Shown here: positions 32,905 through 41,881 of the stretch, piece by piece
How positions within the stretch are numbered: position 1 is the first letter of the stretch
Layout: every line of letters starts with the position of its first letter
Source: an uncultured Bacteroidales bacterium
Lineage (GTDB): Bacteria > Bacteroidota > Bacteroidia > Bacteroidales > Bacteroidaceae
Length of the DNA stretch: 64,000 nt
Reading direction: 5' to 3'
NCBI GenBank assembly: GCA_902781515.1
Contig: CACZJU010000002.1
Coordinates: forward strand, 1 to 64,000
Translations under genes and position numbers: made by a program
Notes under the pieces: model-generated
Database searches by the model: none
What the model was told of the DNA's origin: nothing
What the model saw: the letters and a program-made list of their open reading frames with translations, nothing else

Positions 32905-33651
32905 ATGATGAGACAGATTATTTGCTTTTTTCTAATGCTTTGCACTACTATCTGCGCATCGGCGCAGAGCACTCCGCCAACTGTATCGCCACTGGCTTCA
33001 TACACTACCACTGATGGTGAGGAAACGGATGATGCATCGGGCGGTCAGAATGCTCCTCTTGTAGCACATTTCACGGCAAATCCCTCAAACTTAGGTGGCT
33101 ATTCGGTGCGCTACGAATGGAAGATTTACCGTCCGGGAGAGGAACAAACACCACTGGTACACCGTTTCGAAGAAGACATTGACTATACTTTCACTATGAG
33201 CGGCTCGTTCTACGTGCAGCTCTATGCCACATTCGTTCTTGGCAACGACACCATCATTTTTCCGGAAGAAGGTGAAGCAAATCCGATAGCAGTAACCATC
33301 AACGAAAGCAAACTAGATTTTCCTAACGCATTCTCTCCCAACGGCGATGGGTGGAACGACAAGTTCAAGGCAAAAGACGGATATCAAAGCATAATCTCGT
33401 TCAACGCCACGATTTTCAGTCGATGGGGTGAGAAGATTTATTCATGGAACAATCCTGCCGGAGAATGGGATGGACGTTGGCGTGGGCATCGTGTAAAGGA
33501 CGGTGTTTACTTCCTAGTGGTGAACGCCAAAGGTGCCGACGGTCACAAATATAACATAAGGAAAGCCATAACCGTCATCAGCGGCTACGACAACGACTCG
33601 ACTGGAACCAGCAGCTCATCATCCACCGGTTCTGGAGGCGCTGGAGAATAG
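32905..33651 (+). CDS. Secreted protein with T9SS type B (gliding-motility) sorting domain
   Basis: 248 residues from ATG 32905 (a longer frame from 32860 starts upstream of the -7 box and is not used). Signal peptide ends ICASAQ. An Ig/PKD-like domain covers about 60-140 (VAHFTANPSNLGGYSVRYEWKI). The type B sorting domain follows: LDFPNAFSPNGDGWNDKFK, IFSRWGEKIYSW, WDGRWRGHRVKDGVYFLVV. A Ser/Gly-rich end (STGTSSSSSTGSGGAGE) extends past the usual terminus, which is unusual. Lies 17 nt before uvrA. Confidence 0.87.
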   Translation: MMRQIICFFLMLCTTICASAQSTPPTVSPLASYTTTDGEETDDASGGQNAPLVAHFTANPSNLGGYSVRYEWKIYRPGEEQTPLVHRFEEDIDYTFTMSGSFYVQLYATFVLGNDTIIFPEEGEANPIAVTINESKLDFPNAFSPNGDGWNDKFKAKDGYQSIISFNATIFSRWGEKIYSWNNPAGEWDGRWRGHRVKDGVYFLVVNAKGADGHKYNIRKAITVISGYDNDSTGTSSSSSTGSGGAGE

Positions 33652-33668
33652 AATAAAGGTAACGAGCT

Positions 33669-36473
33669 ATGAGTGGAGAAAAGATAGAGGTTCTGGGAGC
33701 CAGGGTTCACAACCTCAAGAATATCGACGTAGAGATTCCGCGCGGCAGCCTTACAGTCATCACAGGACTTTCGGGCAGCGGAAAATCGTCGTTGGCCTTC
33801 GATACCATTTTTGCAGAAGGACAGCGCCGCTACATTGAAACTTTCTCCGCATACGCCCGTAACTTCCTTGGCAATATGGAACGGCCCGATGTTGAAAAGA
33901 TTACGGGTCTGTCACCTGTCATCAGCATCGAACAGAAGACAACGAACAAGAACCCACGTTCTACTGTGGGCACTACAACAGAAATCTACGATTTCCTACG
34001 CTTGCTCTATGCACGCGCCGGAGAAGCCTTCTCATACGTGACTGGGGAGCGGATGGTGAAATACACAGAGGAACAGATTGTGGACCTGCTTCTGCATGAT
34101 TATCTTGGTCGGAAGGTTTATCTGCTGGCTCCATTGGTGAAAAACCGCAAGGGACATTACAAAGAATTGTTCGAGAGCGTGATGAAGAAAGGCTACCTCT
34201 ATGTTCGCGTTGACGGAGAGCTAATGGAGGTGGAACACGGAATGCATCTCGACCGCTACAAGAACCACTCCATTGAGGTAGTTGTGGACCGTTTGGTAGT
34301 AAAAGAGACTGATGACCACCGACTACAGAACAGCGTGGCAAATACGCTAAAACAGGGCGAGGGGCTGATGATGGTTTACGATGTGGCAACGGAGGAAATA
34401 AAGCACTATAGCCGCCGTCTGATGTGTCCCACCTCTGGTATCTCATATAGCGACCCTGCTCCCCACGATTTCTCGTTCAACTCACCCCAAGGTGCTTGTC
34501 CACGTTGCAAGGGTTTGGGCTATGTCTCGCTAATCGACCGCGACTTAATCATACCTGACAAAAGTCTATCGATTCACGATGGGGCTATAGTTCCTCTGGG
34601 CAAGTGGAAATCATCGATGATTTTCTGGCAGATACAGGCTATACTGGAGAAATACGGATTCACTGTTAACGACCCTGTGAGTTCTCTCAGCGACGAGGCT
34701 CTCGACGAGATATTCAGCGGTTCGATAGAACGACTGCGCATTCCTGCCGAACTAACCAAGACCTCAAGCGACTATTTCTGTAACTTCGAAGGACTGGTGA
34801 AATACATCCGTTCGACACAAGAGAACGACCAGAGTGCTACGGCACAGAAGTGGGTTGGACAGTTCAGCCGCGACTGCAAGTGTCCAGAGTGTCAGGGACA
34901 GCGCCTCAACAAGCAGGCTCTTAGTTTCCGCATTGCCGGCAAGAACATCGCAGAGCTTGCACAAATGGATATTGGAGACCTGTACCAGTGGTTAGAAGAA
35001 GTGGACGGAAAATTGAGCGAACATCAGCGCAAAATTGCACCTGAGATTCTGAAGGAAATCAGAACACGACTGAAGTTCCTACTTGACGTTGGACTCAACT
35101 ATCTATCGCTAAACCGAGCTTCAGCCTCTCTGTCTGGCGGTGAGAGCCAGCGCATACGATTGGCTACACAGATTGGCAGTCAACTGGTGAATGTACTATA
35201 CATATTAGATGAACCCAGCATCGGACTCCACCAACGCGACAACCAGCGCCTCATCAACTCGCTGAAGGAGCTGCGCGATACAGGCAACACAGTGATTGTA
35301 GTGGAACACGATGAGGAGATGATGCGCTCTGCCGACTGGATTATAGATATCGGTCCGCGTGCAGGTCGCAAAGGCGGCGAAGTGGTGTTCCAAGGAACTT
35401 ATCCCAAGATGCTTGAAAGTCACACGCTGACGGCTCAGTACCTGAACGGTGAACAGAAAATCGAGGTCCCCCAGCATCGTCGCGAGGGCAACGGTGAACG
35501 TCTTTTGCTCTATGGCTGCAATGGTAATAACCTAAAGAATGTTGATGTCACTTTCCCTCTCGGTACGCTCATCTGTATTACTGGTGTCAGTGGAAGCGGC
35601 AAATCTACCCTCATCAATGAAACACTGCAACCCATTCTTTCCCAGCATTTCTATCGCTCGCTGAAAGACCCACTACCCTACGACCGAGTAGAAGGATTGG
35701 AACTTATAGACAAGGTGGTGGACGTGGACCAAAGTCCGTTGGGACGCACTCCACGCTCGAATCCTGCCACATACACAGGGGTGTTCAACGACATTCGCGA
35801 CCTCTATGCCCAATTGCCTGAAGCCAAGATTCGCGGCTACAAGCCCGGACGATTCTCGTTCAACGTAAAGGGAGGTCGCTGTGAAGCCTGCGGTGGCAAT
35901 GGCTATCGCACCATTGAGATGAACTTCCTGCCCGATGTTTTGGTACCTTGCGAAGTGTGTCACGGTAAACGCTACAATCGTGAAACACTGGAGGTACGAT
36001 TCAAGGGCAAGAGTATTGCAGACGTGCTGGATATGACCATCAATCAGGCTGTTGAGTTCTTCGAGAATCAACCTCAGATACTCAATAAGATAAAAGTGTT
36101 GCAGGATGTTGGATTGGGTTACATCAAGCTCGGTCAGCCCAGCACCACATTGTCCGGTGGCGAGAGTCAACGCGTGAAACTGGCAACGGAACTGTCGAAG
36201 CGCGATACAGGTCGTACGCTATACATACTCGATGAACCCACCACGGGCCTTCACTTCGAGGACATTCGCGTGCTACTATCCGTACTGAACCGTCTTGTAG
36301 ATAAAGGAAATACAGTTGTCGTCATTGAACACAACCTCGACATTATCCGTTCTGCCGACTATCTAATCGATATGGGGCCCGAGGGCGGTCTGCAAGGTGG
36401 TCAAGTCCTATTCCAAGGTACTCCTGAAGCTCTTAAGGAAAGCGGTGTTGGCTACACCTCCCAATATTTATAA
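33669..36473 (+). CDS. uvrA: UvrABC excinuclease subunit A
   Basis: 934 residues. Damage-recognition ATPase of nucleotide excision repair, loading UvrB (gene at 26855). Two ABC modules: Walker [15 protein letters not shown] and [14 protein letters not shown]; signatures [16 protein letters not shown] and [16 protein letters not shown]; Walker [17 protein letters not shown] and [16 protein letters not shown]. Zinc modules CPRCKGLGY and [15 protein letters not shown]. Usual length and complete. Its last 22 nt overlap the convergent PTP gene. Confidence 0.98.
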   Translation: MSGEKIEVLGARVHNLKNIDVEIPRGSLTVITGLSGSGKSSLAFDTIFAEGQRRYIETFSAYARNFLGNMERPDVEKITGLSPVISIEQKTTNKNPRSTVGTTTEIYDFLRLLYARAGEAFSYVTGERMVKYTEEQIVDLLLHDYLGRKVYLLAPLVKNRKGHYKELFESVMKKGYLYVRVDGELMEVEHGMHLDRYKNHSIEVVVDRLVVKETDDHRLQNSVANTLKQGEGLMMVYDVATEEIKHYSRRLMCPTSGISYSDPAPHDFSFNSPQGACPRCKGLGYVSLIDRDLIIPDKSLSIHDGAIVPLGKWKSSMIFWQIQAILEKYGFTVNDPVSSLSDEALDEIFSGSIERLRIPAELTKTSSDYFCNFEGLVKYIRSTQENDQSATAQKWVGQFSRDCKCPECQGQRLNKQALSFRIAGKNIAELAQMDIGDLYQWLEEVDGKLSEHQRKIAPEILKEIRTRLKFLLDVGLNYLSLNRASASLSGGESQRIRLATQIGSQLVNVLYILDEPSIGLHQRDNQRLINSLKELRDTGNTVIVVEHDEEMMRSADWIIDIGPRAGRKGGEVVFQGTYPKMLESHTLTAQYLNGEQKIEVPQHRREGNGERLLLYGCNGNNLKNVDVTFPLGTLICITGVSGSGKSTLINETLQPILSQHFYRSLKDPLPYDRVEGLELIDKVVDVDQSPLGRTPRSNPATYTGVFNDIRDLYAQLPEAKIRGYKPGRFSFNVKGGRCEACGGNGYRTIEMNFLPDVLVPCEVCHGKRYNRETLEVRFKGKSIADVLDMTINQAVEFFENQPQILNKIKVLQDVGLGYIKLGQPSTTLSGGESQRVKLATELSKRDTGRTLYILDEPTTGLHFEDIRVLLSVLNRLVDKGNTVVVIEHNLDIIRSADYLIDMGPEGGLQGGQVLFQGTPEALKESGVGYTSQYL

Positions 36474-36913
36474 CGTTCTAACAAACACTCGCAACCTTCG
36501 AGTACATCGCGCCAAGTAGCGTCAAAGTTACCCGTGTACCACGGGTCGGCAACATCGGAAGGTCGCTCAGTAAAGTCCATCAACCGACAAATCTTACCAT
36601 CAGGGTCTCCACCGCAGATGGCGTTCATATTGCGCAGGTTCCACCCGTCCATTCCAATAAGAAGGTCGAAACGTTCGTAATCCGAGCGCCTCATCTGCCG
36701 AGCAGTCTTACCCTTGCATCCTATCCCATGTTCAGCCAGTTTGCGGCGAGCATCTGGATAAACCTCGTTGCCTATCTCCTCAGTTGATGTAGCTGCCGAC
36801 TCTATGTAGAACTTGTCATCAAGCCCGGCTTTGTGCACAAGGTCTTTCATCACGAACTCAGCCATCGGACTCCTACAAATATTCCCATGGCACACAAATA
36901 ATATTTTCTTCAT
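36452..36913 (-). CDS. Low-molecular-weight protein tyrosine phosphatase
   Basis: 153 residues from ATG 36913. Catalytic P-loop CHGNICRS (Cys8 to Arg14), and the acid DPWYTGNFD near the end. Dephosphorylates tyrosine, in bacteria often on polysaccharide-export kinases. Reverse-strand -7 box TATATTTG at 36940-36947, 26 nt upstream; an in-frame ATG eight codons upstream would leave almost no leader. The 3' end overlaps uvrA tail-to-tail. Confidence 0.93.
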   Translation of the reverse strand: MKKILFVCHGNICRSPMAEFVMKDLVHKAGLDDKFYIESAATSTEEIGNEVYPDARRKLAEHGIGCKGKTARQMRRSDYERFDLLIGMDGWNLRNMNAICGGDPDGKICRLMDFTERPSDVADPWYTGNFDATWRDVLEGCECLLERYKYWEV

Positions 36914-36939
36914 GAAAAGGTTGTTTTCTAATTTCACAG

Positions 36940-36978
36940 CAAATATAGAGATAAATTCGTAATTATTTTGTATCTTTG
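36940..36978. promoter_or_regulatory. Divergent promoters for PTP and FKBP genes
   Basis: Reverse -7 box TATATTTG (36940-36947) and forward -7 box TATCTTTG (36971-36978), only 23 bp apart. -33 elements are not obvious. Confidence 0.6.
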
Positions 36979-37006
36979 CACGATTAATACATTAATATAT
37001 AATATT

Positions 37007-37615
37007 ATGGCAGAGATTAAGCCCAATTTGTACATTGCAGTAGCATATAGACTGTACACCAAAGATAGCGAAGGTAAACGCGAACTCGTGGAGGAAGCCA
37101 CGAAAGAACAGCCATTCCAGTTTGTAAGCGGACTGGGTATGACACTCGATGACTTTGAAGCCCAGATTGTGGGACTGGAGAAAGATGGAGAGTTCGATTT
37201 TGAATTGACACCAGCACAGGCTTATGGAGAATACGAAGAGGAGCGTGTGATAAAGGTACCGCGTTCGACATTCGAAATAGACGGAAGACTGGACAAACAA
37301 TACATCTACGAAGGTGCCGTTGTACCTTTGCAGAATGCTGACGGACAGCGTTTCAATGGTCTCATCAAGAAGATTGAGGATAAGGAAGTAACGCTTGACC
37401 TCAACCATCCTCTAGCAGGCAAGTCACTCATATTCGTAGGCGAGGTCGCTGACATTCGCGAGGCTACGAAAGAAGAAATTACAAGCACACTGAAGATGAT
37501 TACAGGTGAAGGTGGCTGCGGCTGCGGTTGCGAGGACTGCGAAGGATGTGGAGACGATCACTGCGACCACGACCATCATCATGGTGACCACTGCGGTTGC
37601 GGACATTGCCATTAA
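37007..37615 (+). CDS. slyD: SlyD-type FKBP peptidyl-prolyl isomerase
   Basis: 202 residues from ATG 37007. FKBP core with inserted flap: VAYRLYTKD, PFQFVSGLGMTLDDFEAQIVGLEKDGEFDFELTPAQAYGEY, and VPLQNADG..FNGLIKKIEDKEVTLDLNHPLAGKSLIF. The tail is rich in Gly, Cys, His and Asp (GCGCGCEDCEGCGDDH then DHDHHHGDHCGCGHCH), a metal-binding tail as in SlyD, which delivers nickel and folds proteins. Cytosolic. Own promoter. Confidence 0.93.
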   Translation: MAEIKPNLYIAVAYRLYTKDSEGKRELVEEATKEQPFQFVSGLGMTLDDFEAQIVGLEKDGEFDFELTPAQAYGEYEEERVIKVPRSTFEIDGRLDKQYIYEGAVVPLQNADGQRFNGLIKKIEDKEVTLDLNHPLAGKSLIFVGEVADIREATKEEITSTLKMITGEGGCGCGCEDCEGCGDDHCDHDHHHGDHCGCGHCH

Positions 37616-37625
37616 GCCTACGGTT

Positions 37626-37690
37626 AATTGACAATTGATAATTCTTGCTTAGGCAAGCGTACTAAAGAAACGATTAGACAATTGATAATG
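37626..37690. repeat. Interrupted heptamer tract over the aroC start
   Basis: AATTGAC, AATTGAT, AATT (37626-37643), then 36 bp with a CTTGC/GCAAG hairpin, then AATTGAT-AATG, in which the ATG of aroC is part of the last unit. It looks like a heptamer tract split by a small insertion. Confidence 0.6.
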
Positions 37691-38767
37691 CGGAACTCAT
37701 ACGGACACCTTTTCAAGCTGACATCGTTCGGCGAAAGTCACGGAGAAGCCATTGGCGGCGTAATTGACGGCATGCCTGCTGGCATCAGTGTGGACATGGA
37801 GTTCATACAGAGTGAACTCGACCGTAGGCGTCCAGGCCAGAGCCGACTGACGACAGCTCGGAAGGAATCTGATAAAGTGGAACTACTGAGTGGCGTTTTC
37901 GAAGGAAAGACAACGGGCCAACCCATCGGATTTATTGTCCATAACGAAAACCAGCATAGCAACGACTATGAGAATATGCGCGATGTATTCCGTCCCAGTC
38001 ATGCCGACTTCACCTACTGGCAGAAATACGGTATTCGCGACCATAGAGGAGGCGGACGCTCATCAGCTCGCGAGACAATAAGTCGCGTAGTTGCAGGAGC
38101 CTTTGCAAAACTGGCACTCCGTCAGTTTGGAATTACCATTCAGGCATACACACAACAGGTTGGCGGCATTTGTCTGGAAGGAACCTACGAGGACTATGAC
38201 CTCAGCCAAACGGAAGAGAACGAAGTTCGTTGTCCCGACCCTGAAACGGCAGAGCGTATGGCCAGCCTCATCAGTGAGGTAAAGGCCCAAGGCGACACAA
38301 TAGGAGGAGTGATTGCCTGTGTGGTGAAAGGTTGTCCCGTTGGACTGGGCGAACCGGCATTCGGAAAACTTCATGCAGAATTGGCACACGCAATGCTATC
38401 AATAAATGCTGCCAAAGGCTTCGAATATGGTATGGGATTTGCAGGAGCCGCACAACGAGGCTCTGAGCAGAATGACATCTTCATACAGGACGAAGACGGA
38501 GGTATTACCACACGTACTAACCACAGCGGCGGCATACAGGGTGGAATCTCAAACGGACAGGACATATACTTCCGCGTAGCTTTCAAGCCAGTAGCTACAC
38601 TCCTACGCGAACAACAGACAGTAACTATCGAAGGAGAACCTACAACGCTGCAAGCCCGTGGTCGTCACGATGCCTGCGTACTTCCAAGAGCAGTACCTGT
38701 GGTGGAGGCAATGGCTGCCATCACCCTTCTCGACAACTATCTATTGAATAAAACAACACATCTATAA
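37688..38767 (+). CDS. aroC: Chorismate synthase
   Basis: 359 residues from ATG 37688, the family start [23 protein letters not shown]. Converts EPSP to chorismate, the last step of the shikimate pathway, using reduced FMN. Signature motifs: [41 protein letters not shown], and the final VPVVEAMAA. Complete. Followed after 2 nt by the esterase gene. An upstream in-frame ATG (37628) only adds repeat-derived codons. Confidence 0.97.
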   Translation: MRNSYGHLFKLTSFGESHGEAIGGVIDGMPAGISVDMEFIQSELDRRRPGQSRLTTARKESDKVELLSGVFEGKTTGQPIGFIVHNENQHSNDYENMRDVFRPSHADFTYWQKYGIRDHRGGGRSSARETISRVVAGAFAKLALRQFGITIQAYTQQVGGICLEGTYEDYDLSQTEENEVRCPDPETAERMASLISEVKAQGDTIGGVIACVVKGCPVGLGEPAFGKLHAELAHAMLSINAAKGFEYGMGFAGAAQRGSEQNDIFIQDEDGGITTRTNHSGGIQGGISNGQDIYFRVAFKPVATLLREQQTVTIEGEPTTLQARGRHDACVLPRAVPVVEAMAAITLLDNYLLNKTTHL

Positions 38768-38769
38768 CC

Positions 38770-39615
38770 ATGAAACGTATAGCATTACTTCTTGTAATTT
38801 TCAATTTTCAATTTTCAATTTTCAATTGCGCCTACGCTCAGTTCCTGAACAAAGCCGTAGAGATATGGCCAAAGGAAATACCCGGAGGCGGCGAAAAGAA
38901 AGAAGTGAAATGGCAGGAGCGCCCAAACGACGGTCGTGCATTCTTCGAGGTCAGCAATCCCACATTGGAAGCCTTCACCCCAGACCCAGCGAAGAGCAAC
39001 GGTAAAGCAGTAGTTGTTTGTCCAGGAGGAGGATATGTTATGCTGGCATACGAGAAAGAAGGACAGGAAATTGCTCAGTGGCTGTCGTCGCTTGGTTACA
39101 ATGCTTATGTGTTGTCCTATCGTGTGCCCAACAACCGTCTGGGGGCCTTGCAGGATGTACAGCGTGCCATCCGACTGGTACGCAGCAACGGGGCAAAGAA
39201 AGTAGGTGTAATTGGTTTCTCGGCTGGAGCAAGTCTTTCGTGCCGTGCCTGCACTCGTTGGAATGAGCCTGCCTATGAGGCAAATCCCAAAGACAAGGCC
39301 GACACACTCTCATGCCGACCCGATTTCGGTATTCTCATCTATCCTGCATATCTCGACGAGGGCGAGAATCACACTCTAACCCCAGAACTCACCGTCACCA
39401 AAGATACGCCTCCTATATTTGTTTTCGGTACAGAGGATGACGTAAAGTACAGCGGTCCTTCCACACCCGTAATAATGGATGCTATGCAGCGTGCAGGAGC
39501 TCCCATCGAAGTGCACTATCTTACGAAGGGTGGTCATGGCTACGGTATGCGTCGCGGTGCAGGTCTCATCTGGCCTACTTTGGCAGAACAATGGATGAAG
39601 GGAATTAAAGATTAA
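38770..39615 (+). CDS. Secreted alpha/beta-hydrolase (esterase, xylan-esterase-like)
   Basis: 281 residues. Signal peptide MKRIALLLVIFNFQFSIFNCAYAQ, core coded by a heptamer tract. Fold motifs: VVVCPGGGYVMLAYEKEG (oxyanion region), the nucleophile elbow GFSAGAS, the acidic FGTEDDVKY and the His in GGHGYG. Resembles BD-FAE/acetylxylan-esterase-like hydrolases that remove acetyl groups from plant glycans. Substrate inferred only. Co-transcribed with aroC and the lipoprotein gene. Confidence 0.88.
   Translation: MKRIALLLVIFNFQFSIFNCAYAQFLNKAVEIWPKEIPGGGEKKEVKWQERPNDGRAFFEVSNPTLEAFTPDPAKSNGKAVVVCPGGGYVMLAYEKEGQEIAQWLSSLGYNAYVLSYRVPNNRLGALQDVQRAIRLVRSNGAKKVGVIGFSAGASLSCRACTRWNEPAYEANPKDKADTLSCRPDFGILIYPAYLDEGENHTLTPELTVTKDTPPIFVFGTEDDVKYSGPSTPVIMDAMQRAGAPIEVHYLTKGGHGYGMRRGAGLIWPTLAEQWMKGIKD
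38796..38827. repeat. Heptamer tract (AATTTTC)4 in a signal peptide
   Basis: Four units plus AATT, coding IFNFQFSIFN in the esterase signal peptide. It is the complement of the tract in the GH89 gene. Confidence 0.85.
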
Positions 39616-39646
39616 TGGTGAAGGATTAAAGATTTAGGATTAAAGA
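39610..39646. repeat. Heptamer tract filling the gap before the lipoprotein gene
   Basis: GATTAAT, GGTGAAG, GATTAAA, GATTTAG, GATTAAA, GA: 7-nt register from the last codon and stop of the esterase to the next ATG. Confidence 0.7.
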
Positions 39647-40222
39647 ATGAATACAATGAAAAAGATAACACTACTCCTCATTCTCTCATTTTCTCATTTT
39701 CTCATTTTCTCCCTAACGAGTTGTGGAGGAAACAAGAAGGATAAGGATGCTTGGGTGGCACCTGAGCATGAGGTCGTTACTCGCAGTATGCCAACGCTAT
39801 CGCTTACAGACAGTCTGAAAACCGGAGGTCACAAATATGTTTATACTATCCTTCGCGAAGCCTCAGACTCTCTGCCGAAGGTGAAGGACGATATGGAAGA
39901 CCTTTATATGGACAACACCATACGTCTCACTATCAAGCGCGATGGAACAAAATATTTCGATAAAGAATTTACAAAAGAAACCTTTATAAAGAGCATTGAC
40001 AAGTCATTCTATCAGGGAGCCATATTGGACGGCATCCGTTTCATGAACTATGAAGCAGGACAAGGACTCGTTTTCTCCTTTGCCGTCAGCTATCCCGACA
40101 GCGACATGTCTGTGCCCTTCCTGATGACTATCAGTGACAATGGTTCATTCACTTTCGTCAAGAACGAGAACCTCGACCACGAAGAAGGTGATTCCGTCTA
40201 TTTCGACGAAGACGGAGTATAA
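39647..40222 (+). CDS. DUF4738-like lipoprotein
   Basis: 191 residues. Lipoprotein signal with lipobox FSLTSC; the hydrophobic core (LSFSHFLIFS) is coded by a tandem octamer CTCATTTT (39677-39708). The mature part (about 50-191) has the DUF4738 pattern: GGHKYVYTILREASDSLPKVKDDMEDLYMDNTIRL..KRDGTKYFDKEFTKETF and VSYPDSDMSVPF. Function unknown. Expected in the outer membrane or periplasm. Between the esterase and epimerase genes in one operon. Confidence 0.8.
   Translation: MNTMKKITLLLILSFSHFLIFSLTSCGGNKKDKDAWVAPEHEVVTRSMPTLSLTDSLKTGGHKYVYTILREASDSLPKVKDDMEDLYMDNTIRLTIKRDGTKYFDKEFTKETFIKSIDKSFYQGAILDGIRFMNYEAGQGLVFSFAVSYPDSDMSVPFLMTISDNGSFTFVKNENLDHEEGDSVYFDEDGV
39677..39708. repeat. Octamer tract CTCATTTT in a lipoprotein signal
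   Basis: Three perfect CTCATTTT units and one variant, inside the signal-peptide coding region of the lipoprotein gene. Confidence 0.85.
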
Positions 40223-40245
40223 TTTGTCGATTGTCACATATTTAT

Positions 40246-41769
40246 ATGAAGAAAACAAATGTTTTTCTGACTGGTGCAACAGGCACCATGGGTTCTGCCG
40301 GTCTTAAAGAACTGCTGGCTAGTAAGGAAGAATACAACATACGCGTGCTGGCATTGCCCACTCGTCGCGACCGTCGCATACTTGCTCCCTACGAAGGACA
40401 GATAGAAATCATATGGGGCGACCTCCGCAATTTTGATGATGTATTACGAGGTGTTGAAGGGAGCGACATCGTTCTGCATGTGGGCGGAATGGTAAGTCCA
40501 CGAGCTGACTACAAGCCTCGCACAACACGAGAGACTAATATTGGTGCAGCACGCAATATCCGCGATGCAGTATTGGCACAAGGAGACAAACAGCCCAAAG
40601 TGGTGTACATAGGTAGTGTGGCACAGATGGGTGACCGTCGCGAGCCATTGCACTGGGGACGCACAGGTGACCCCATCTGCGTGTCTGCCTACGACCACTA
40701 TGGAATCACCAAGGCATGGGCCGAACGCATCCTTACCGACTCTGGCATACGTCATTGGGTAAGCCTGCGCCAGTCGGGCATCCTATACCCTGCCATTCTG
40801 AACAACTACGACCCAATCATGTTCCACGTACCCATTCGTGGTGTACTGGAATGGACAACAGTTGAGGATAGCGGTCGGTTGCTCGAACGAATCTGCCGTC
40901 CAACGGTACCTGATGAATTCTGGAATCGATATTATAATATAGGAAGCGGTGCAGAATATCGCATCTCGAACTATGAGTTCGAACGTCTCCTGCTTGAAGC
41001 CATAGGCTGTCCGCGTCCGGAACAGATATTCGAGGCTCGTTGGTTCACCACACGCAACTTCCACGGAATGTGGTATCTCGATGGTGATGTACTGGAACAG
41101 TATCTTCACTTCCGTGCCAACATTCCCCTAAAGGAATACTTCGACCAGATGAGCCGCAGCAGTTCGCTTCCTTTGGGCATTAAGTTTGCTAAAGCGACTA
41201 AAGTGGCTAAACTTATACCCTTCCTCGTGAAGCCTGCAATGGCTTTCATGGCCTATAAGAAGGAGCATGGTACGCAGCGTTGGATTCGCGAACAGAATCC
41301 CCTACGCATCTCCGCATACTACGGTTCGATGGAAGATTATCGTGCCATACCCGACTGGAAACATACCGACCTGTCGCGTCCAAGCGATAAGGCCGTAATC
41401 CTCGACCACGGCTACGATGAGAAGAAACCGATGGAGGAATTCACCATCGAGGATATGCAGAAAGCGGCAGAGTTCCGTGGTGGCAAATGTCTGTCAACAA
41501 GTATGAAGAAAGGCGACTGGGACACACAACTCGAATGGCAATGCGCCGAAGGACACACCTTCAAGGCTTCGCCGCGTCTTATACTTCTTGGAGGACATTG
41601 GTGTCCCGAATGCTTCCCCTATCCCTATGCCGACGAGCCAAATCCTCGCCCTTGGCAATGGGATGCAGAAGCTCGTCGCAATCCTTTCTTCGCACAAATG
41701 TGGACACCCCTGCATAATCCATCAAGCAACAACGTTTACGACGCCCACATCTTCGACGGATGGGAATAA
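40246..41769 (+). CDS. NAD-dependent epimerase/dehydratase with C-terminal zinc-ribbon-like module
   Basis: 507 residues from ATG 40246. The Rossmann fold opens VFLTGATGTMGSAG; the extended-SDR YxxxK is YGITK (Tyr152, Lys156), with a Ser in YIGSVAQMG. Acts on a nucleotide-sugar or similar substrate, unknown. After about residue 330 the sequence leaves the epimerase fold; near 410-456 it has ADMQKAAEFRGGKCLS and WQCAEGHTF..GGHWCPEC, with Cys433, His437, Cys453 and Cys456 as likely zinc ligands. This fusion is unusual. A 24-bp perfect hairpin covers the stop codon. Confidence 0.85.
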   Translation: MKKTNVFLTGATGTMGSAGLKELLASKEEYNIRVLALPTRRDRRILAPYEGQIEIIWGDLRNFDDVLRGVEGSDIVLHVGGMVSPRADYKPRTTRETNIGAARNIRDAVLAQGDKQPKVVYIGSVAQMGDRREPLHWGRTGDPICVSAYDHYGITKAWAERILTDSGIRHWVSLRQSGILYPAILNNYDPIMFHVPIRGVLEWTTVEDSGRLLERICRPTVPDEFWNRYYNIGSGAEYRISNYEFERLLLEAIGCPRPEQIFEARWFTTRNFHGMWYLDGDVLEQYLHFRANIPLKEYFDQMSRSSSLPLGIKFAKATKVAKLIPFLVKPAMAFMAYKKEHGTQRWIREQNPLRISAYYGSMEDYRAIPDWKHTDLSRPSDKAVILDHGYDEKKPMEEFTIEDMQKAAEFRGGKCLSTSMKKGDWDTQLEWQCAEGHTFKASPRLILLGGHWCPECFPYPYADEPNPRPWQWDAEARRNPFFAQMWTPLHNPSSNNVYDAHIFDGWE

Positions 41770-41822
41770 TCTATGCAAATAAATTCGACAAAAGCTCAAA
41801 TTTATTTGCATAGATTATTCCC
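41762..41822 (+). terminator. 24-bp perfect inverted repeat at the left edge of the RM island
   Basis: Arms 41762-41785 and 41799-41822, perfectly complementary, 13-nt loop. The left arm contains the last codons and stop of the epimerase gene. There is no U tract after it (CTTTATTAATTAATT), so it may work as a terminator, RNA-stabilising stem or insertion scar. Confidence 0.65.
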
Positions 41823-41845
41823 TTTATTAATTAATTGAGTATTTG

Positions 41846-41877
41846 TTTGCAGATGTAAGATATTATATCTACATTTG
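41846..41877 (+). promoter_or_regulatory. Promoter of the RM island
   Basis: TTTG (41846-41849) and TACATTTG (41870-41877), 20-bp spacer. The box ends 4 nt before ATG 41882, so the transcript would be leaderless for that start, or begin 40 nt before the alternative ATG at 41918. Confidence 0.75.
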
Positions 41878-41881
41878 CAGC

